NCBI GenBank assembly: GCA_947652605.1
Contig: OX393581.1
Span: 12,590,640 to 12,654,639 of the forward strand
Length of the DNA stretch: 64,000 nt
Direction: 5' to 3'
DNA from: Elmis aenea
Lineage: Eukaryota > Arthropoda > Insecta > Coleoptera > Elmidae
In this document: in pieces, positions 22,967 to 34,178 of the stretch
Numbering within the stretch: the first letter of the stretch is position 1
Layout: every line of letters begins with the position of its first letter
Translations under genes and position numbers: made by a program
Notes under the pieces: model-generated
What the model saw: only the letters and a program-made list of their open reading frames with translations
What the model was told of the DNA's origin: nothing
The model's database searches: none

Positions 22967-23897
22967 CCTATAATCAAACAACAGGAGAAACCAACTTTAT
23001 CGATTCTAATAAATTTAGGTATTTAATGAATAAATATTTTTTTCTTATTAATAATATGGAAAGGAATCTAAATAACCGATTTTATTGGGGAGAAGGCTAC
23101 TTTATACTAGGTATGTTAGTTTATTTCAATGATTTATATTATATTTATGAATATATGTAAATAATTTTACTGATATATGTGTAATTAGAAATAATATATA
23201 AGAATAATCAATTTTTGCTACAATTGTGCAAATTTTTTCTTAATAAATGTGTTTTTCAGTTAATTCCGCAATGTTCTCTTTTTTGATTTGTTTTGTTCTT
23301 TTTATACATTTAGGATATCTGGCAACCCTACATTTACACAATTAAATGTCGATGAATTTCGAAAAAATTTAGACTTTCGAGGGATACTCATTCCAATACA
23401 TTTTACAGACTATTTAAATTTGTAGCAATTACACTCCATTGCTTTTGGGCATCGTTATATGTAAAATTTTGTGAAAATTTGCCACTTAATAATTAACTAT
23501 TCTCTCAAGAATTTCTACTAATGCTGCTTTCTGCTGCTCCGTTAATTTCCCCATAATCAATCAGAACAAAAGCCACAGAACATTCAAAAACTGGCGGCAA
23601 AGTGACAGACCATGCAAAATTCCAATGTTGCAACATCTACCCACTCGCGTCGAAAAATTGCAAAGGCAGGGGTAGATGAGAATACAGAAGCGACCACTCC
23701 ACTCGCATTGACGACGCTCGCTTTCATGAGCACTGCTGTTCAAAGCGAGCGAGTTGGGAATAGCGCCCCTGGCTTGCGTCTAGCTTGCGCCTAGCTTGCG
23801 GCTAGAGCGCGGCCAGTGTGAATACACTGGACCGGGAGTGGAGCGAGAGTGGACCGCGACTGGAGCGAGAGCGTACCTATAATGTGTATTGACCTTT

Positions 23898-24459
23898 AAG
23901 AACAAACAAAAAATTAGGAAAACGGGCAAATCAAGAGCAAATGATTAATTATATTGCTTCTAATACCATAATGAAAAATGTCATGCTCTTAAAACTAAGG
24001 AATTAGGTGAAAAGTGTGCGAATAACCTGAATAACATTAAAAATGGGTCCCATAAAGACAAAGAGCAGTGGAAGAAGGTAGTACAACAAAATACATTTCA
24101 TGTATTTCAACATCCCATTTTTTGTTATTTAAAAAATGTTTATTTTGTTTTTTACTAAATGGAAATCCAAAATTCACAAAAAAGCAAGGCAAAACAAGAA
24201 AAATGTAATTCAAACCGGGGGTGGATATATCAACACTGACTTAAACGACTAAAAAAAAAAACGGTTAATGAAACTTGTAGGTTGGGTGGCGATCTTTATC
24301 CTACCCCTGTTTAGTTTTAATCGTGTCACCTTTATTTACAGGAAATTTAACGTATTTTGGTAGAAAATGGATCGTAAATATATTAGATATTTTGTTAATA
24401 ATTCTACTAATTGATGGCTGGCTCATTGGATATTTTAAATTTTGTCCTACGATTGTTTG
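23898..24459. other. no feature seen
   Basis: AT-rich sequence without a supportable gene or clear element ends. Confidence 0.45.
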
Positions 24460-24467
24460 GTAGGAAC

Positions 24468-25188
24468 TAGGGTTTCTCATATTTGACCATTTTGCTTGTC
24501 TCGGGATTCCGGGAAGAAATCGGCCTTTGTCGCGGGATTTCCCGGGATCCCGGGATGTAATAAATTATGTCAATGTTTTTAAAAAAGTAATTCAAAAAGC
24601 GAATGGAGCAGTTTATTATTTAAAAACAACTCCAATTCATATATGTAATACATTTTGCTTCATGATTATTATAATTAAATAATATTGGCGTGAGAAACAT
24701 AGTACATTTGGGAAATATAACATTTCTATTGCAATTTAATTTTAATAAACACAATAACATAATTTTTACAATGAACTTTTGTAATGTGATTTAAGAAAAC
24801 AAAGGTGATCTGTGCTTCGATCACTTAGTATTTTTCTTGATTTATTAACAAAAAGTCCTGCTCTATAAAATGTCTCTGTCTAAAGTATTTTGAAGATATT
24901 AAATTTGTCATGGAGACCGGGCTTCTTTACGCCAAACTAAAAGCAAAAAATATAAAAGAGAAAAATTATTTTGAAATAAAAATAAAGTTTTTCCATCACT
25001 AAGTAAAGATATTTATAATAAATTCTGATGTTATGATAATATTACAAAGATCTTAGCTCAAAATAAACGAAAATAACAATTTTTTCAAATCCCTGGAATT
25101 CCCGGGACAAAAAGCATTCCCGGGAAATATAAATAGCTTAAAATGGACCGGGATCCCGGGTTCCCGGGATTCCGAGAAAGAAACCCTA
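24468..25188. mobile_element. hAT MITE with CCCGGGA-rich ends, copy 2
   Basis: An inverted relative of 10001-10830, about 110 bp shorter. The ends TAGGGTTTCT / AGAAACCCTA are flanked by a perfect GTAGGAAC (24460-24467 and 25189-25196). CCCGGG clusters occur at both ends. Non-coding. Confidence 0.9.
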
Positions 25189-25599
25189 GTAGGAACTAGG
25201 GATTCTGAGTCTCGACAATTTTTAAAGTCCCGGGACTCGAGACTTTTTTTTATCAAAGTCCCGGGAATTTTGCGAATTTTATTTACATACTAAAAATTAT
25301 TGGTTTAACCCGTCAAAAATGACGGAAGATTTTACAAGGTGCAAGAAACATGATGATACATTCATGTACTCAAAATTCATCGGCTACTTTCACCGTAAAA
25401 AATAAGTTTTCTTGACCGTGACATTGTATCTGAAAGCACCCGCTACATATTTAAAATTGCTTCTTTGCACGTATCGTGATCGTGAATCGGTCGTGACAGT
25501 TGACAGATTTTTTTTTTTAAATTAAACCAAATTCACGGATTTTGTTTTTGAAGCATTTATTTTATAAACAAAGTATAGTAGTAGTAGTATTATTATTAT

Positions 25600-26944
25600 T
25601 TTTAATTAACCCATTTGTTCCCACAAACATTTTTTTTTTCAAATTTTTAAATAAAACGTTTTTTATTATTAGAAATATGTCCAAACTACAAATTATGCAT
25701 GTTTTTCAAAAATATTTTCAAAAAGAAGTGAAAAAATGCACGTACTCATATGAGTACAATCGAAAACTGGTATTCACAATGAAACTTTATGAAACATTCT
25801 CTTTCCAAACAGTGTGACATGGCGTTTGATACAAATGCACCTTGCTCGTTGATGACATATGCTACAGCGCAACTGTTTATCAATTATTTCTTAGGAAAAT
25901 GTCTTCCTTGATCCTGTATAATACCTTTTGGGACCGTACGTGGATGCCCGGAAAGTTGAGATTTCTCAAAGACTTTTAAGTGATGTCTTAATACACTTCG
26001 TATGAAATTCAGTAAATCAATATTTCTACCTGCTAATGAATTTATCCTTCAGGCGTTCACTGTTGTAATATTCAGCATATGGGTCCAGAGAATCCACCAC
26101 CTTTTTTACCTTGGATGGACACTTGATAATTATTTACAGATTTGTCTAGCAAGTCTACATCCCCCATAGCTGTATTATAATTGGAAAAGAGACAAGGTTG
26201 GGGCACATCAATTTTTTTCTTTTTGCTACTTTGACCAACGTTTCACTTTGGAAAGAGGATGTATACTATCATAATTTATCATTATAGTCACAATACTATT
26301 GTCCATTGTCCTTCCACTTTACCAGAAGCAATAAATGTTCTGTGTCATATTTATATTGGAAACAACCGCGAATTTCTTTTTTCATTTGTTGCTGATCAAA
26401 AAAAGGTTTTTTTTTGTGCGATTAACTATAAGAGTTTTCATCAAACCATGACTTGTAAACAAGTTGTCGACAAATATTATATGGTCTGCCGGTTTTATCA
26501 CTACTTTTAGTAAGTCCAATACAACTTTAGATCCTAAGGGCAAATTTAGCCCCAACAACGTAATGCCCCAGTGTACTCATATGAGTACACCAGTAAGTAA
26601 CTATGGAAAAAAATCACACTATGTATTTTGTTTAATATTTGCATGAATAACTGTAAAACATACATACCTGAGTAACAAATTTCAGCAGAAAAATTAATTT
26701 ATATTTTAAAACAAAGATAAAAATTAATAACAAAGTACTCTGACAATAGCACAGTTGTAGAACAAAGTAAAGTGACGTTTTTTCCTATGTAGAAGCAACA
26801 TTTAGGTTTAAAATTTTAATCTACTATTCCCTATTCTGTGTACTTCTAAGTGGTACTAAACATTCCCACCTATATGTAACTAATGGAACTTAAAAAAAAA
26901 AAATTATGAACCGTACTCAAATGAGTACACTGGGAACAAATGGG
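25600..26944. mobile_element. piggyBac relic PB1
   Basis: Perfect 14-bp ends CCCATTTGTTCCCA / TGGGAACAAATGGG lie between TTAA at 25596-25599 and 26945-26948. The palindrome GTACTCATATGAGTAC lies at 25742-25757 and 26573-26588, with a variant (GTACTCAAATGAGTAC) at 26913-26928. Total 1345 bp, with decayed minus-strand transposase pieces. Confidence 0.9.
26040..26510 (-). pseudogene. piggyBac transposase scraps in PB1
   Basis: Reverse translation gives VDNLFTSHGLM near 26440-26475, matching the second catalytic block of piggyBac transposases (D-N-x-F-T-S). Further on, a KVVDSLDPYAEYYNS-like piece lies near 26055-26105. Stops and gaps lie between, and most of the protein is missing. It cannot encode an enzyme. 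Confidence 0.65.
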
Positions 26945-27408
26945 TTAAGTCTACATTCTACAGTAAATAAAGTACATAAATATTTCCAAGTTAATGCCTA
27001 TTTTAAATAAATTTAACAATTTTCATTACACTTTAAAACATAACAAGCATAAGTAAAATATATTTTTACTAATAAACTTAACAATTCTCCTTTAGCTTTA
27101 AAGCAGACAAGAAATAAACATAAATTATTAAATATGGCAGACAAAAAATTTAAATAAAGTTAAGTAAATACTTATTGTTAGTATAAACTATAAACATAAA
27201 AAATTATGAAACAAAATATTTTTGCTAAACTCGTGGCAGTAAAATTTGTTTAAAAAGAGGGATAAAAAATTAATTTCAGTGTTCTGTAACATTTAGTCTC
27301 GTCTCGAGTCTCGAACTAAATGTCCCGGGACTCAAGACTAAGAAAGTCTCGCGAAGTCCCGGGACTTACGTCTCGGGAAATTCCCGGGACAGAATCCCTA
27401 GTAGGAAC

Positions 27409-28660
27409 CACGGCCACATATTTCTTAAATGCAATAACAATGAATTGGAGAAGTTATGCGTTCAGGTTCTTCCATATAAAGATGTAACTCATTTATTAAA
27501 TTTACAACTAAACAATTCGACATCCTATAGGTATAATTTTTCAAAACTAGCATTGAAATTTCGAAAGGGTTGCTGGCGTCTCTTAATTGCCTAAACTCTA
27601 ATCTGAAACGTTCACTTTAATTTAATTTGATTATTTTAGGTAATTAAAATATAAATAATTGTTAATTTACCGATCTACAGCATTTTCATATTCGTTTATG
27701 AAGTTTATATGAAAATCGAAACCTATCGGATCCATTTCGTTATTACTTGCTACTGTTAGCAACCACAAAATCGTACACTTTAATTAATTTAAAGATAGTT
27801 ATAAGCAATTATAAGCTTATTTAACATTTAGGAATGTTACAAAAATAGCTCCTGAATGCCAAATTTCAGAGATCTTGCTAAGTAACCATAAACTTTACCA
27901 AGCAAGCAAGAATCTTAACAAGTAATCTTGACAAAATACTTAGTGAATATGAAAGTAGAAATTTGTTGTTGCTTAGCAACAATTGTTTCCTTAACAAGTA
28001 CGGTTCTTGCTTATCTCCTACTCCTAGCAATGTGTAGTGAATCGGGCTGATTGTTTATTTCGCAGTTATAAAAGAAGCTGCTTAGGGAGTGATTTGCATT
28101 TAGTTGCTTAATTTTTAACTTTTACTCTGTAGGGATATGTACGATTCTGTCTGCAGCCATAAAAGGTATTCTCATACATAACATAACTAATGCAAAGCAT
28201 TTTATATAAATATAGGTACAATCTGAAAGGCATTGAATTCGCTTATCGGTATTATAGACTATATAACACGCTAGTGTTGTATATCTCCCACAGCGTGCAT
28301 TTTATCAGCATCTGTGTATTCTCACTCCTTCCATTCGTACCTCGGTGAGCACAGCATCTGCATAAGTGTATACCGCTAATCTAAAAGGTGCTGCTTGGGG
28401 CAGCCACCTCTACTACACTTTATACTCCAGGGACGAAAACAGATAGTAACTTAAAAATAAACAGGCCGGATACGAAAAACAATTCAATTATTATTATTGG
28501 GTTGATTAAAAAGTTACTAATACTAATTATTAGTAAAATTAAAACGCTAAGTTTTGTATTAAAATGAAACTTTACTAAACAGTATAGATAACATTTGTTC
28601 CAAGTTGCAATTCGCCTAATACTTCATCTAATGTAGATAATACACTCAATTACATTGTAA
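27409..28660. other. no gene seen between element and CoA-transferase B
   Basis: AT-rich. A short repeat near 27900-28030 (TTAACAAGTA, TTGCTTAGCAAC words) resembles sequence near 19905-19985 and 44680-44760. No canonical AATAAA is seen close to the end of the copy B gene. Confidence 0.45.
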
Positions 28661-28691
28661 ACTTATTAATTTACATCTTTAAGATTGAATG

Positions 28692-30116
28692 TTAGGGAGA
28701 TGGTTTTACTTTAAGTCGTTCATAAGCCGCTTTTTCAAGTGCTTCTCGATGGTCAGGATGAGCTATTTGAATAAGCGCATGCGCTCTCTGTCTCATGTTT
28801 TTGCCAAACAAGAAGGCTATCCCATATTCCGTCACAATGTAGTGAACATGACCACGGGTTGTTACAACTCCTGCTCCCTGTTTTATAAAAGGAACGATTT
28901 TGGATACACCTTTATTGGTCGTAGAAGGCAATGCTATTATAGGGACACCTTTACCATCGACTGATTCTGCAGCGCCTCTTATAAAATCGACTTGTCCTCC
29001 AAATCCGGAATAAAACCTTGGACCAATAGAGTCTGACACGACCTGTCCAGTCAGATCGACTTCGATACAAGAATTGATAGCTGTCATTTGAGGCTGGCTT
29101 GCAACTACTTTTGTGTGATTTACGTAGTCAACAACCAACATCTCTACAAAAGGGTTATCATCGACAAAGTCGTACAGTTTCTGGGTTCCTATTAAAAACG
29201 ACCCAACAATCCGACCTCTGTGCCTTTTTTTCCTTGCGTTTGTAACGCATCCGTTTTCAACTAAATCGACGACGCCACCAGCAAACATTTCCGAATGGAT
29301 TCCCAAATCTTTATGGTTATGTAAACCGGACAATACCGCATCGGGAATACTTCCAATACCCATCTGTAATGTAGCGCCATCCCCTATGAGATTTTCAGCA
29401 ATAAGTTTTCCAATTTTAGCTTCAACGGGGGTAGCTGGTTTTCCACCGTGTGATGGTAACTCTGCATCATTGTTGAAAGCTACGTCTACGTGGCTGATGT
29501 GAATAACTGCGTCACCGAAGGTTCTGGGCATTTGCTTATTTATTTGAGCGACTACATACTTGCTATGTTGAATGGCGGCTCTTGCACAATCCACGCTTGT
29601 TCCGAGGCTGCAATATCCATGTTTGTCAGGAGGTGATAAGTGTACTACAGCGATATCGGGTTTTATAATTTTCCTTGTAAATAGTAGAGGTATTTCGCTC
29701 AGAAAAATGGACATGTTATCTGCTCGTCCCTCTGCCACTGCTTTACGGACGTTTCCACCCATGAAAAACGACCATGATCGAAAGTTGTCTTTATATTCTG
29801 GCTTGGTATATTTTGCTGGTCCCTCAGTATGCATGTGGCACACCATGATGTTTTTAAGGCACTTTGTTACTCCAACGTCCGTCATTGCATCAAGCATAGC
29901 GATGGGCGTGGCTGCGGCAGCTTGTGAGTAAATGGTCATATTAGACTCGAGCATACAAAACGCTTCTTCTGGGTTGCAAACAAATATGGGTTGTTTTCCC
30001 TTAATGGGTTGCGCTATTTCATTTGTATATGTGAAGTAAGTTCTCGGAGGGGATAAAGCAACAGTTTTAACAATATCTCTTACCGTAGAAAATCCTTGGT
30101 ACCTTACAAGAGCCAT
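28692..30116 (-). CDS. 4-hydroxybutyrate/acetyl-CoA CoA-transferase family protein, copy B
   Basis: An intact 474-residue single-exon frame, same length as copy A and inverted to it. I chose the ATG at 30116 because it aligns with the start of copy A; an in-frame GTG four codons upstream is not a likely eukaryotic start. All landmarks are kept: HLSPPDKHGYCSLG, GIGSIPDAVL, GIHSEMFAGG with the expected catalytic Glu, and GFGGQVDF. About 70 residues differ from copy A, concentrated in the first 130 residues and around residues 385-420. Upstream homology with copy A runs to about 30672. The unbroken frame and conserved active site suggest a functional gene. Expression is not shown. Confidence 0.9.
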   Translation of the reverse strand: MALVRYQGFSTVRDIVKTVALSPPRTYFTYTNEIAQPIKGKQPIFVCNPEEAFCMLESNMTIYSQAAAATPIAMLDAMTDVGVTKCLKNIMVCHMHTEGPAKYTKPEYKDNFRSWSFFMGGNVRKAVAEGRADNMSIFLSEIPLLFTRKIIKPDIAVVHLSPPDKHGYCSLGTSVDCARAAIQHSKYVVAQINKQMPRTFGDAVIHISHVDVAFNNDAELPSHGGKPATPVEAKIGKLIAENLIGDGATLQMGIGSIPDAVLSGLHNHKDLGIHSEMFAGGVVDLVENGCVTNARKKRHRGRIVGSFLIGTQKLYDFVDDNPFVEMLVVDYVNHTKVVASQPQMTAINSCIEVDLTGQVVSDSIGPRFYSGFGGQVDFIRGAAESVDGKGVPIIALPSTTNKGVSKIVPFIKQGAGVVTTRGHVHYIVTEYGIAFLFGKNMRQRAHALIQIAHPDHREALEKAAYERLKVKPSP

Positions 30117-30609
30117 CTTTAGTTTCACTTATTGATGATTTGTAGGATTAATTAAAGTAGCTACTGTTTTTACTGGCCGTTGATTGTCTGCGACAATAGT
30201 ATGATATTTTGTTTAATAGGTTTTTTATTAGGTCTTGGATAAGTTTACGTTTAGTAAAATACCATAACAAAATTTGACAACACAATATTTGATGTACGTA
30301 TTTAAATGTTTCTCGATTTGTTTAACGTTTTGACACAAACTTTCTTGGGCTCCTTGATCCGTGCCTTTATATCACAGAACGTACACATGCTTTATATCAA
30401 ATGAAATAAAGTTGTCGTTTTGCCCACAGAAATTTTGCCTTTATATCTGACATAGATAAGAGATGACACATCGATTGTCATTATGTAAGTATCATAGATA
30501 ATAAGTAAGTATCCACAACTTTAGGACCGATAATGGTGGTAATACTTTTCAAGTTGTATTATTGTTAGACGCAAAAATTTGCAGTATTTTTACTTTGACA
30601 GGTATTTTA

Positions 30610-30672
30610 TACACAATCTAGCACTTACAAAAGCTAGGACGTTCTTAAAATTTTTCCTGTGCTTCAGACTGT
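30610..30672 (-). repeat. uninterrupted flank of the CoA-transferase duplication
   Basis: This is the copy B counterpart of 9812-9875 joined directly to the counterpart of 14189 onward. It preserves the target site (ATAAA) before the 4.3-kb insertion seen in copy A. Confidence 0.85.
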
Positions 30673-31063
30673 AGTGTCTTATATGCCTAGATATGGCGTT
30701 AGTACTACTGTAAGGCATGGCCAACTTCATTCATAATCCGCTACGCTACTTATATGGCCGTCCCATTTGACCATAAACGTCGTTTCCAGGTAAACGTCAA
30801 GAAAGTATGTCAACTGACGCTCCCTGTGAAGTATATCAATAACGATGTTTTTTAAATTGATAGTTAGTATCCTATTTCTATAAATCTTTGGACTTGAATA
30901 ATAATTATTTACCTGTAAAATTAACAACAGCAATCAACTTCACTTATGGGAAATCTTCTGAGGGAAATATGTGCTTTACCAATCTCACAACTTTTTGACG
31001 GGTTTGTTGCTTTGCTAAAAAATATTTATACTTTTTCCAAATTCAGTGAAAATTGCGAATTAA

Positions 31064-33534
31064 CCCTTATCCGGGCAAGGTGAGTCCAATGGACTCTTTT
31101 GACTATTTGAAAGCTTATTTTGTGAAAACTATATAAGATGGTGTACTGCCAATTTTTTACTTTGTTTATTATAGTATAGCCATTACAATTCTACCATAAT
31201 TAATGAAATTATAATACGATGTTATAAATAAAAAAACTTTTTGAAATTGCAAGCGTAACAGAACCGCGGAGTCCATTGGACTCCAATCGTCTACCGTAAG
31301 GGAATTACCGACGTTCACGTGTGCTATCGTAATCCAGACGCGTTGTGTTTAGACTAATTTTGTCTGTGCTTGCTCGTTGTTGTGTTTACACTAATTCTGT
31401 TGGTGCTGTTATTAAAATAAGTTTATTTATAATTTTGGTTTTTTGCAACATTACATCTGTTCTCGTTTGGTATGTAGCTTTTATTAGTAAGTATTTTTTA
31501 GTAAATCTTGCAATTTGTGTTTTAGTTATTAGTATCACTGCTAATTACTATGGCTAATAAAAAGTTATCAGAAAAAGAACTTGAGGAAATTCTACTCAAT
31601 TTGTCGGACAATGAAGACGATGTTGATGTTGATAAATATACTGATTCAGAATCAGATTCAGAGGTGGACAATTACAGTGTAGCAAGTGAACTTAGTGATA
31701 CCCAAAGTGAATTTGAAGATATAGACGCAAATAATAGCGCAAATAATTCTGAAAGTAATAATGCTAACAATGATATTGAAACTGAAAGTGATAATCAAGA
31801 TGAACCAATAAAGTTTTTTGGCAAAGATGGGACAGAATGGTCGCGTAGTGCTTTTCCAACTGGACGTGCTCGTGCACATAACATAATAAAAGGATCTTTG
31901 AGTAAAGTTTGTCTTCCACAAGGTGTTCTTATCGAGGAACCTGTAGATGCATTTTTGTTATACATAAATAAACAAATTGTCGACAAAATCGTTAACTATA
32001 CCAACCAAGAGGCGATTCGGGTGATAGGGCCTGAAAAGTGGAAAAATTGCGACTCCATTGAGTTATACGCGTTTATAGGACTTCTAATTACAGCTGGCCA
32101 TCTAAAATCTAATTATACAAATTATGATGTTCTTTGGAATCGAATTTATGGACCACCAATATTTCGGGCAACAATGGGACTAAAGCGTTTCAAACTGCTA
32201 TTACGTTTCATCAGATTTGATGACAAAACAAGTAGATCTGAAAGGCGAAAAAAAGATAAACTAGCCCCAATTCGCGACATTTGGAATCTTGTGAATACTA
32301 ATTTTAAAAAATTTTATACACCTGGGGATAACATTACTATCGACGAACAACTTTTGCCATTTCGTGGCAGATGCTCTTTCAGACAGTATATGCCTTCCAA
32401 GCCGGATAAGTACGGCTTAAAAATCTGGTGGGCTTGTGATTCAGAAAATTATTACCCACTAAATGGACTTCCATATGTTGGAAAAGAAGGCAACAATGTT
32501 GCGAAAAACTTGGGAAGACAGGTTGTGGAAACTCTGGCAGAACCTTTTTATCGATCAAAAAGAAACATTACCTGTGACAACTATTTCACGGATTTGGATT
32601 TAGCGTATAACTTGCTATCAAATGGACTTACGCTGGTGGGAACTGTAAGAAAGAACAAGAGGTTCATTCCAAAGGAGTTTCAGCCACACAAAAGTCGCGA
32701 TGAGAATTCTTCAGTATTTGGTTTTACCAAGAAGGCTACGTTAGTATCGTATGTCCCAAAACCAAAGAAAAGTGTGATTGTATTATCCACCATGCATCAC
32801 TCTGAAGAAGTCAGCGAAACCGATAAACATAAACCAGAAATTATCCTCAAATATAATCAAACTAAATGTGGAGTAGACAGTTTAGATCAAATGGTCCATG
32901 AATACATGTGCAAACGTAGAACGAATCGTTGGCCTTTTGCGTATTTTATGAATATATTAGACGTGAGTGGAGTAGCGGCATATGTCGTGTGGAAAAAATT
33001 GTTTCCTTCCTGGAACAACAAAAAGCACGAAAAGAGACGTTTGTTTCTCATAAATATTGCAGAAAGCTTAGTAGTGCCTGAGATACAACGCCGAAATCTG
33101 CACGGTGTATCTAAGACCACTAAGACGTGTATGTTACAATTTGTACCATCAACATCTACTGCCACTGAACCACGTACTATTCCAGAAAATAAAAAGAGAA
33201 GGTGTCATATTTGTCCTGCAAAAAGAGCTAGAATGCAAAGACAAACTTGTGATAGGTGTAACATAAATGTTTGTAATGACCATTGTAAAACTACAAGAGT
33301 TTGTTCGAAATGCGAACAAGAATAAATAAGATTTGTTTTTTTAAATGTTCGTGATTAATGTAAACCAATTAATAAACTTGAATATCACATGTTTGTATTA
33401 CTTATTTATTATTAACTATCATATTTATTAACCAAAACCAAATTTCGTACCTGTTTTATGTAATATAAATGCCTAGGAGTCCAGTGGACTCTCAGGTTCT
33501 GTTACGTTACTAAAAACAACTGCCCGGATAAGGG
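31064..33534 (+). mobile_element. piggyBac element PB2, structurally complete
   Basis: A 2471-bp element with perfect 14-bp ends CCCTTATCCGGGCA / TGCCCGGATAAGGG and TTAA at 31060-31063 and 33535-33538. Subterminal inverted repeats contain GAGTCCANTGGACTC, at 31082-31096 and 31269-31283 on the left and 33477-33491 on the right. The 31269 copy and the right copy share a longer flank (CGTAACAGAACC type). This matches the known asymmetric internal repeats of piggyBac. The transposase frame is unbroken. The related MITE at 6665-7057 has a single TTAA at the equivalent place. It is a candidate for recent or current mobility. Confidence 0.93.
31550..33325 (+). CDS. piggyBac transposase (PGBD family)
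   Basis: A 591-residue intact frame, a normal length for the family. It catalyses TTAA-specific excision and integration in the nucleus. Order of parts: a Glu/Asp/Ser/Asn-rich acidic N-terminus (about 1-95), the DNA-binding and dimer region, then the DDD catalytic core with NITIDEQLLPFRGRCSFRQY (first Asp), ITCDNYFTD (second Asp) and TKCGVDSLDQM (third Asp). The C-terminus is a cysteine-rich finger, CHICPAKRARMQRQTCDRC followed by CNDHC and CSKC, used for binding terminal DNA. The three catalytic aspartates and the finger cysteines are present. The ATG at 31550 follows ATTACT. AATAAA occurs at the stop and again at 33371-33376. Confidence 0.95.
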   Translation: MANKKLSEKELEEILLNLSDNEDDVDVDKYTDSESDSEVDNYSVASELSDTQSEFEDIDANNSANNSESNNANNDIETESDNQDEPIKFFGKDGTEWSRSAFPTGRARAHNIIKGSLSKVCLPQGVLIEEPVDAFLLYINKQIVDKIVNYTNQEAIRVIGPEKWKNCDSIELYAFIGLLITAGHLKSNYTNYDVLWNRIYGPPIFRATMGLKRFKLLLRFIRFDDKTSRSERRKKDKLAPIRDIWNLVNTNFKKFYTPGDNITIDEQLLPFRGRCSFRQYMPSKPDKYGLKIWWACDSENYYPLNGLPYVGKEGNNVAKNLGRQVVETLAEPFYRSKRNITCDNYFTDLDLAYNLLSNGLTLVGTVRKNKRFIPKEFQPHKSRDENSSVFGFTKKATLVSYVPKPKKSVIVLSTMHHSEEVSETDKHKPEIILKYNQTKCGVDSLDQMVHEYMCKRRTNRWPFAYFMNILDVSGVAAYVVWKKLFPSWNNKKHEKRRLFLINIAESLVVPEIQRRNLHGVSKTTKTCMLQFVPSTSTATEPRTIPENKKRRCHICPAKRARMQRQTCDRCNINVCNDHCKTTRVCSKCEQE

Positions 33535-33775
33535 TTAAATCATGAAGAATATTTGTTATAACTATTCATAAAAATGTATTAACATGACATTTTTTAACTT
33601 AAATGACATTTAAAATACATCACTGAGGGCGCCACCTGCCGTACTATTTTGACGGCTTATTCTCACAACAATGAAAAATTTGGAATTGGGACGGCCATAT
33701 AAGTAGCGAAGCAAGCAGCTGAGCGGATTATGAATGAAGTTGGCCATGTGTAAGGCACAATAATTATCTATGGTA

Positions 33776-33930
33776 AGGCATGTATAACTTCATTCAATCC
33801 GCTACGCTACTTATATTATGGTCGTCCCAATTAAGCATAAACATCGTTCCCAGGTAAACGTCAAAAAAGTACGTCAACTGGCGCTCCCTGTGAAGTATAT
33901 CATTAACTATATTTTTTAAATTGACAGTCA
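33776..33930. repeat. partial copy of MITE family E (left end only)
   Basis: TAACTTCATTCAATCCGCTA and about 150 bp more match the left end at 30722-30880. No right end follows. It begins just after another TAAGGCATG, so it abuts the larger copy. Confidence 0.7.
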
Positions 33931-34178
33931 CATATTTCTATAAAACCTATGACGATTGTCTACACAGACTATTTTGTATCTTTATGTAAACATAACTTCT
34001 ATCGGCTTAACTATTAACAAATATGTTATTGCGTTATGGAAGACATTTCGAACATTTATTGTAGTCGTTTATCTTTTATGTATTTTCAATTTGCTACTTT
34101 CCATAGTTTATAAATAAAAACGATTAATTTCATTACATAGTTAATATCCGCTTAAATTTTAAATTTATTCAAATGTCA

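Larger units (their letters stand above)
20162..23897. mobile_element. PIF/Harbinger-related element or nested pair
   Basis: Inverted ends of about 66 bp are nearly perfect (AAAGGTCAATACACATTATA then GGTACGCTCTCGCTCC; complement at 23827-23897). A second copy of the GGTACGCTCTCGCTCCAGTC end lies only about 100 bp inside, at 20279. A GC-rich subterminal-like patch at 21909-22140 resembles 23640-23820. This points to one copy inserted in another. It carries a Harbinger transposase fragment (21651-21884) and a hammerhead foldback (22611-22966). I could not fix the target duplication. Confidence 0.65.
25197..27400. mobile_element. second hAT MITE family abutting copy 2, split by a piggyBac relic
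   Basis: The ends TAGGGATTCTG / CAGAATCCCTA carry CCCGGGACT-type words rather than CCCGGGATCC. It is flanked by GTAGGAAC at 25189-25196 and again at 27401-27408. Without the piggyBac at 25600-26944 it would be about 860 bp, close to the 10-kb relative. It shares its left target copy with the element before it. Confidence 0.88.
30717..33749. mobile_element. MITE family E split by an intact piggyBac
   Basis: Long inverted ends (TGGCCAACTTCATTCATAAT ... GCTACTTATATGGCCGTCCC on the left, complement at about 33680-33748) surround about 560 bp of MITE DNA plus the piggyBac. A possible 9-bp duplication TGTAAGGCA lies outside both ends, which would suit a Mutator-like element, but this is uncertain because TAAGGCA recurs at the neighbouring partial copy at 33776. 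Confidence 0.75.
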
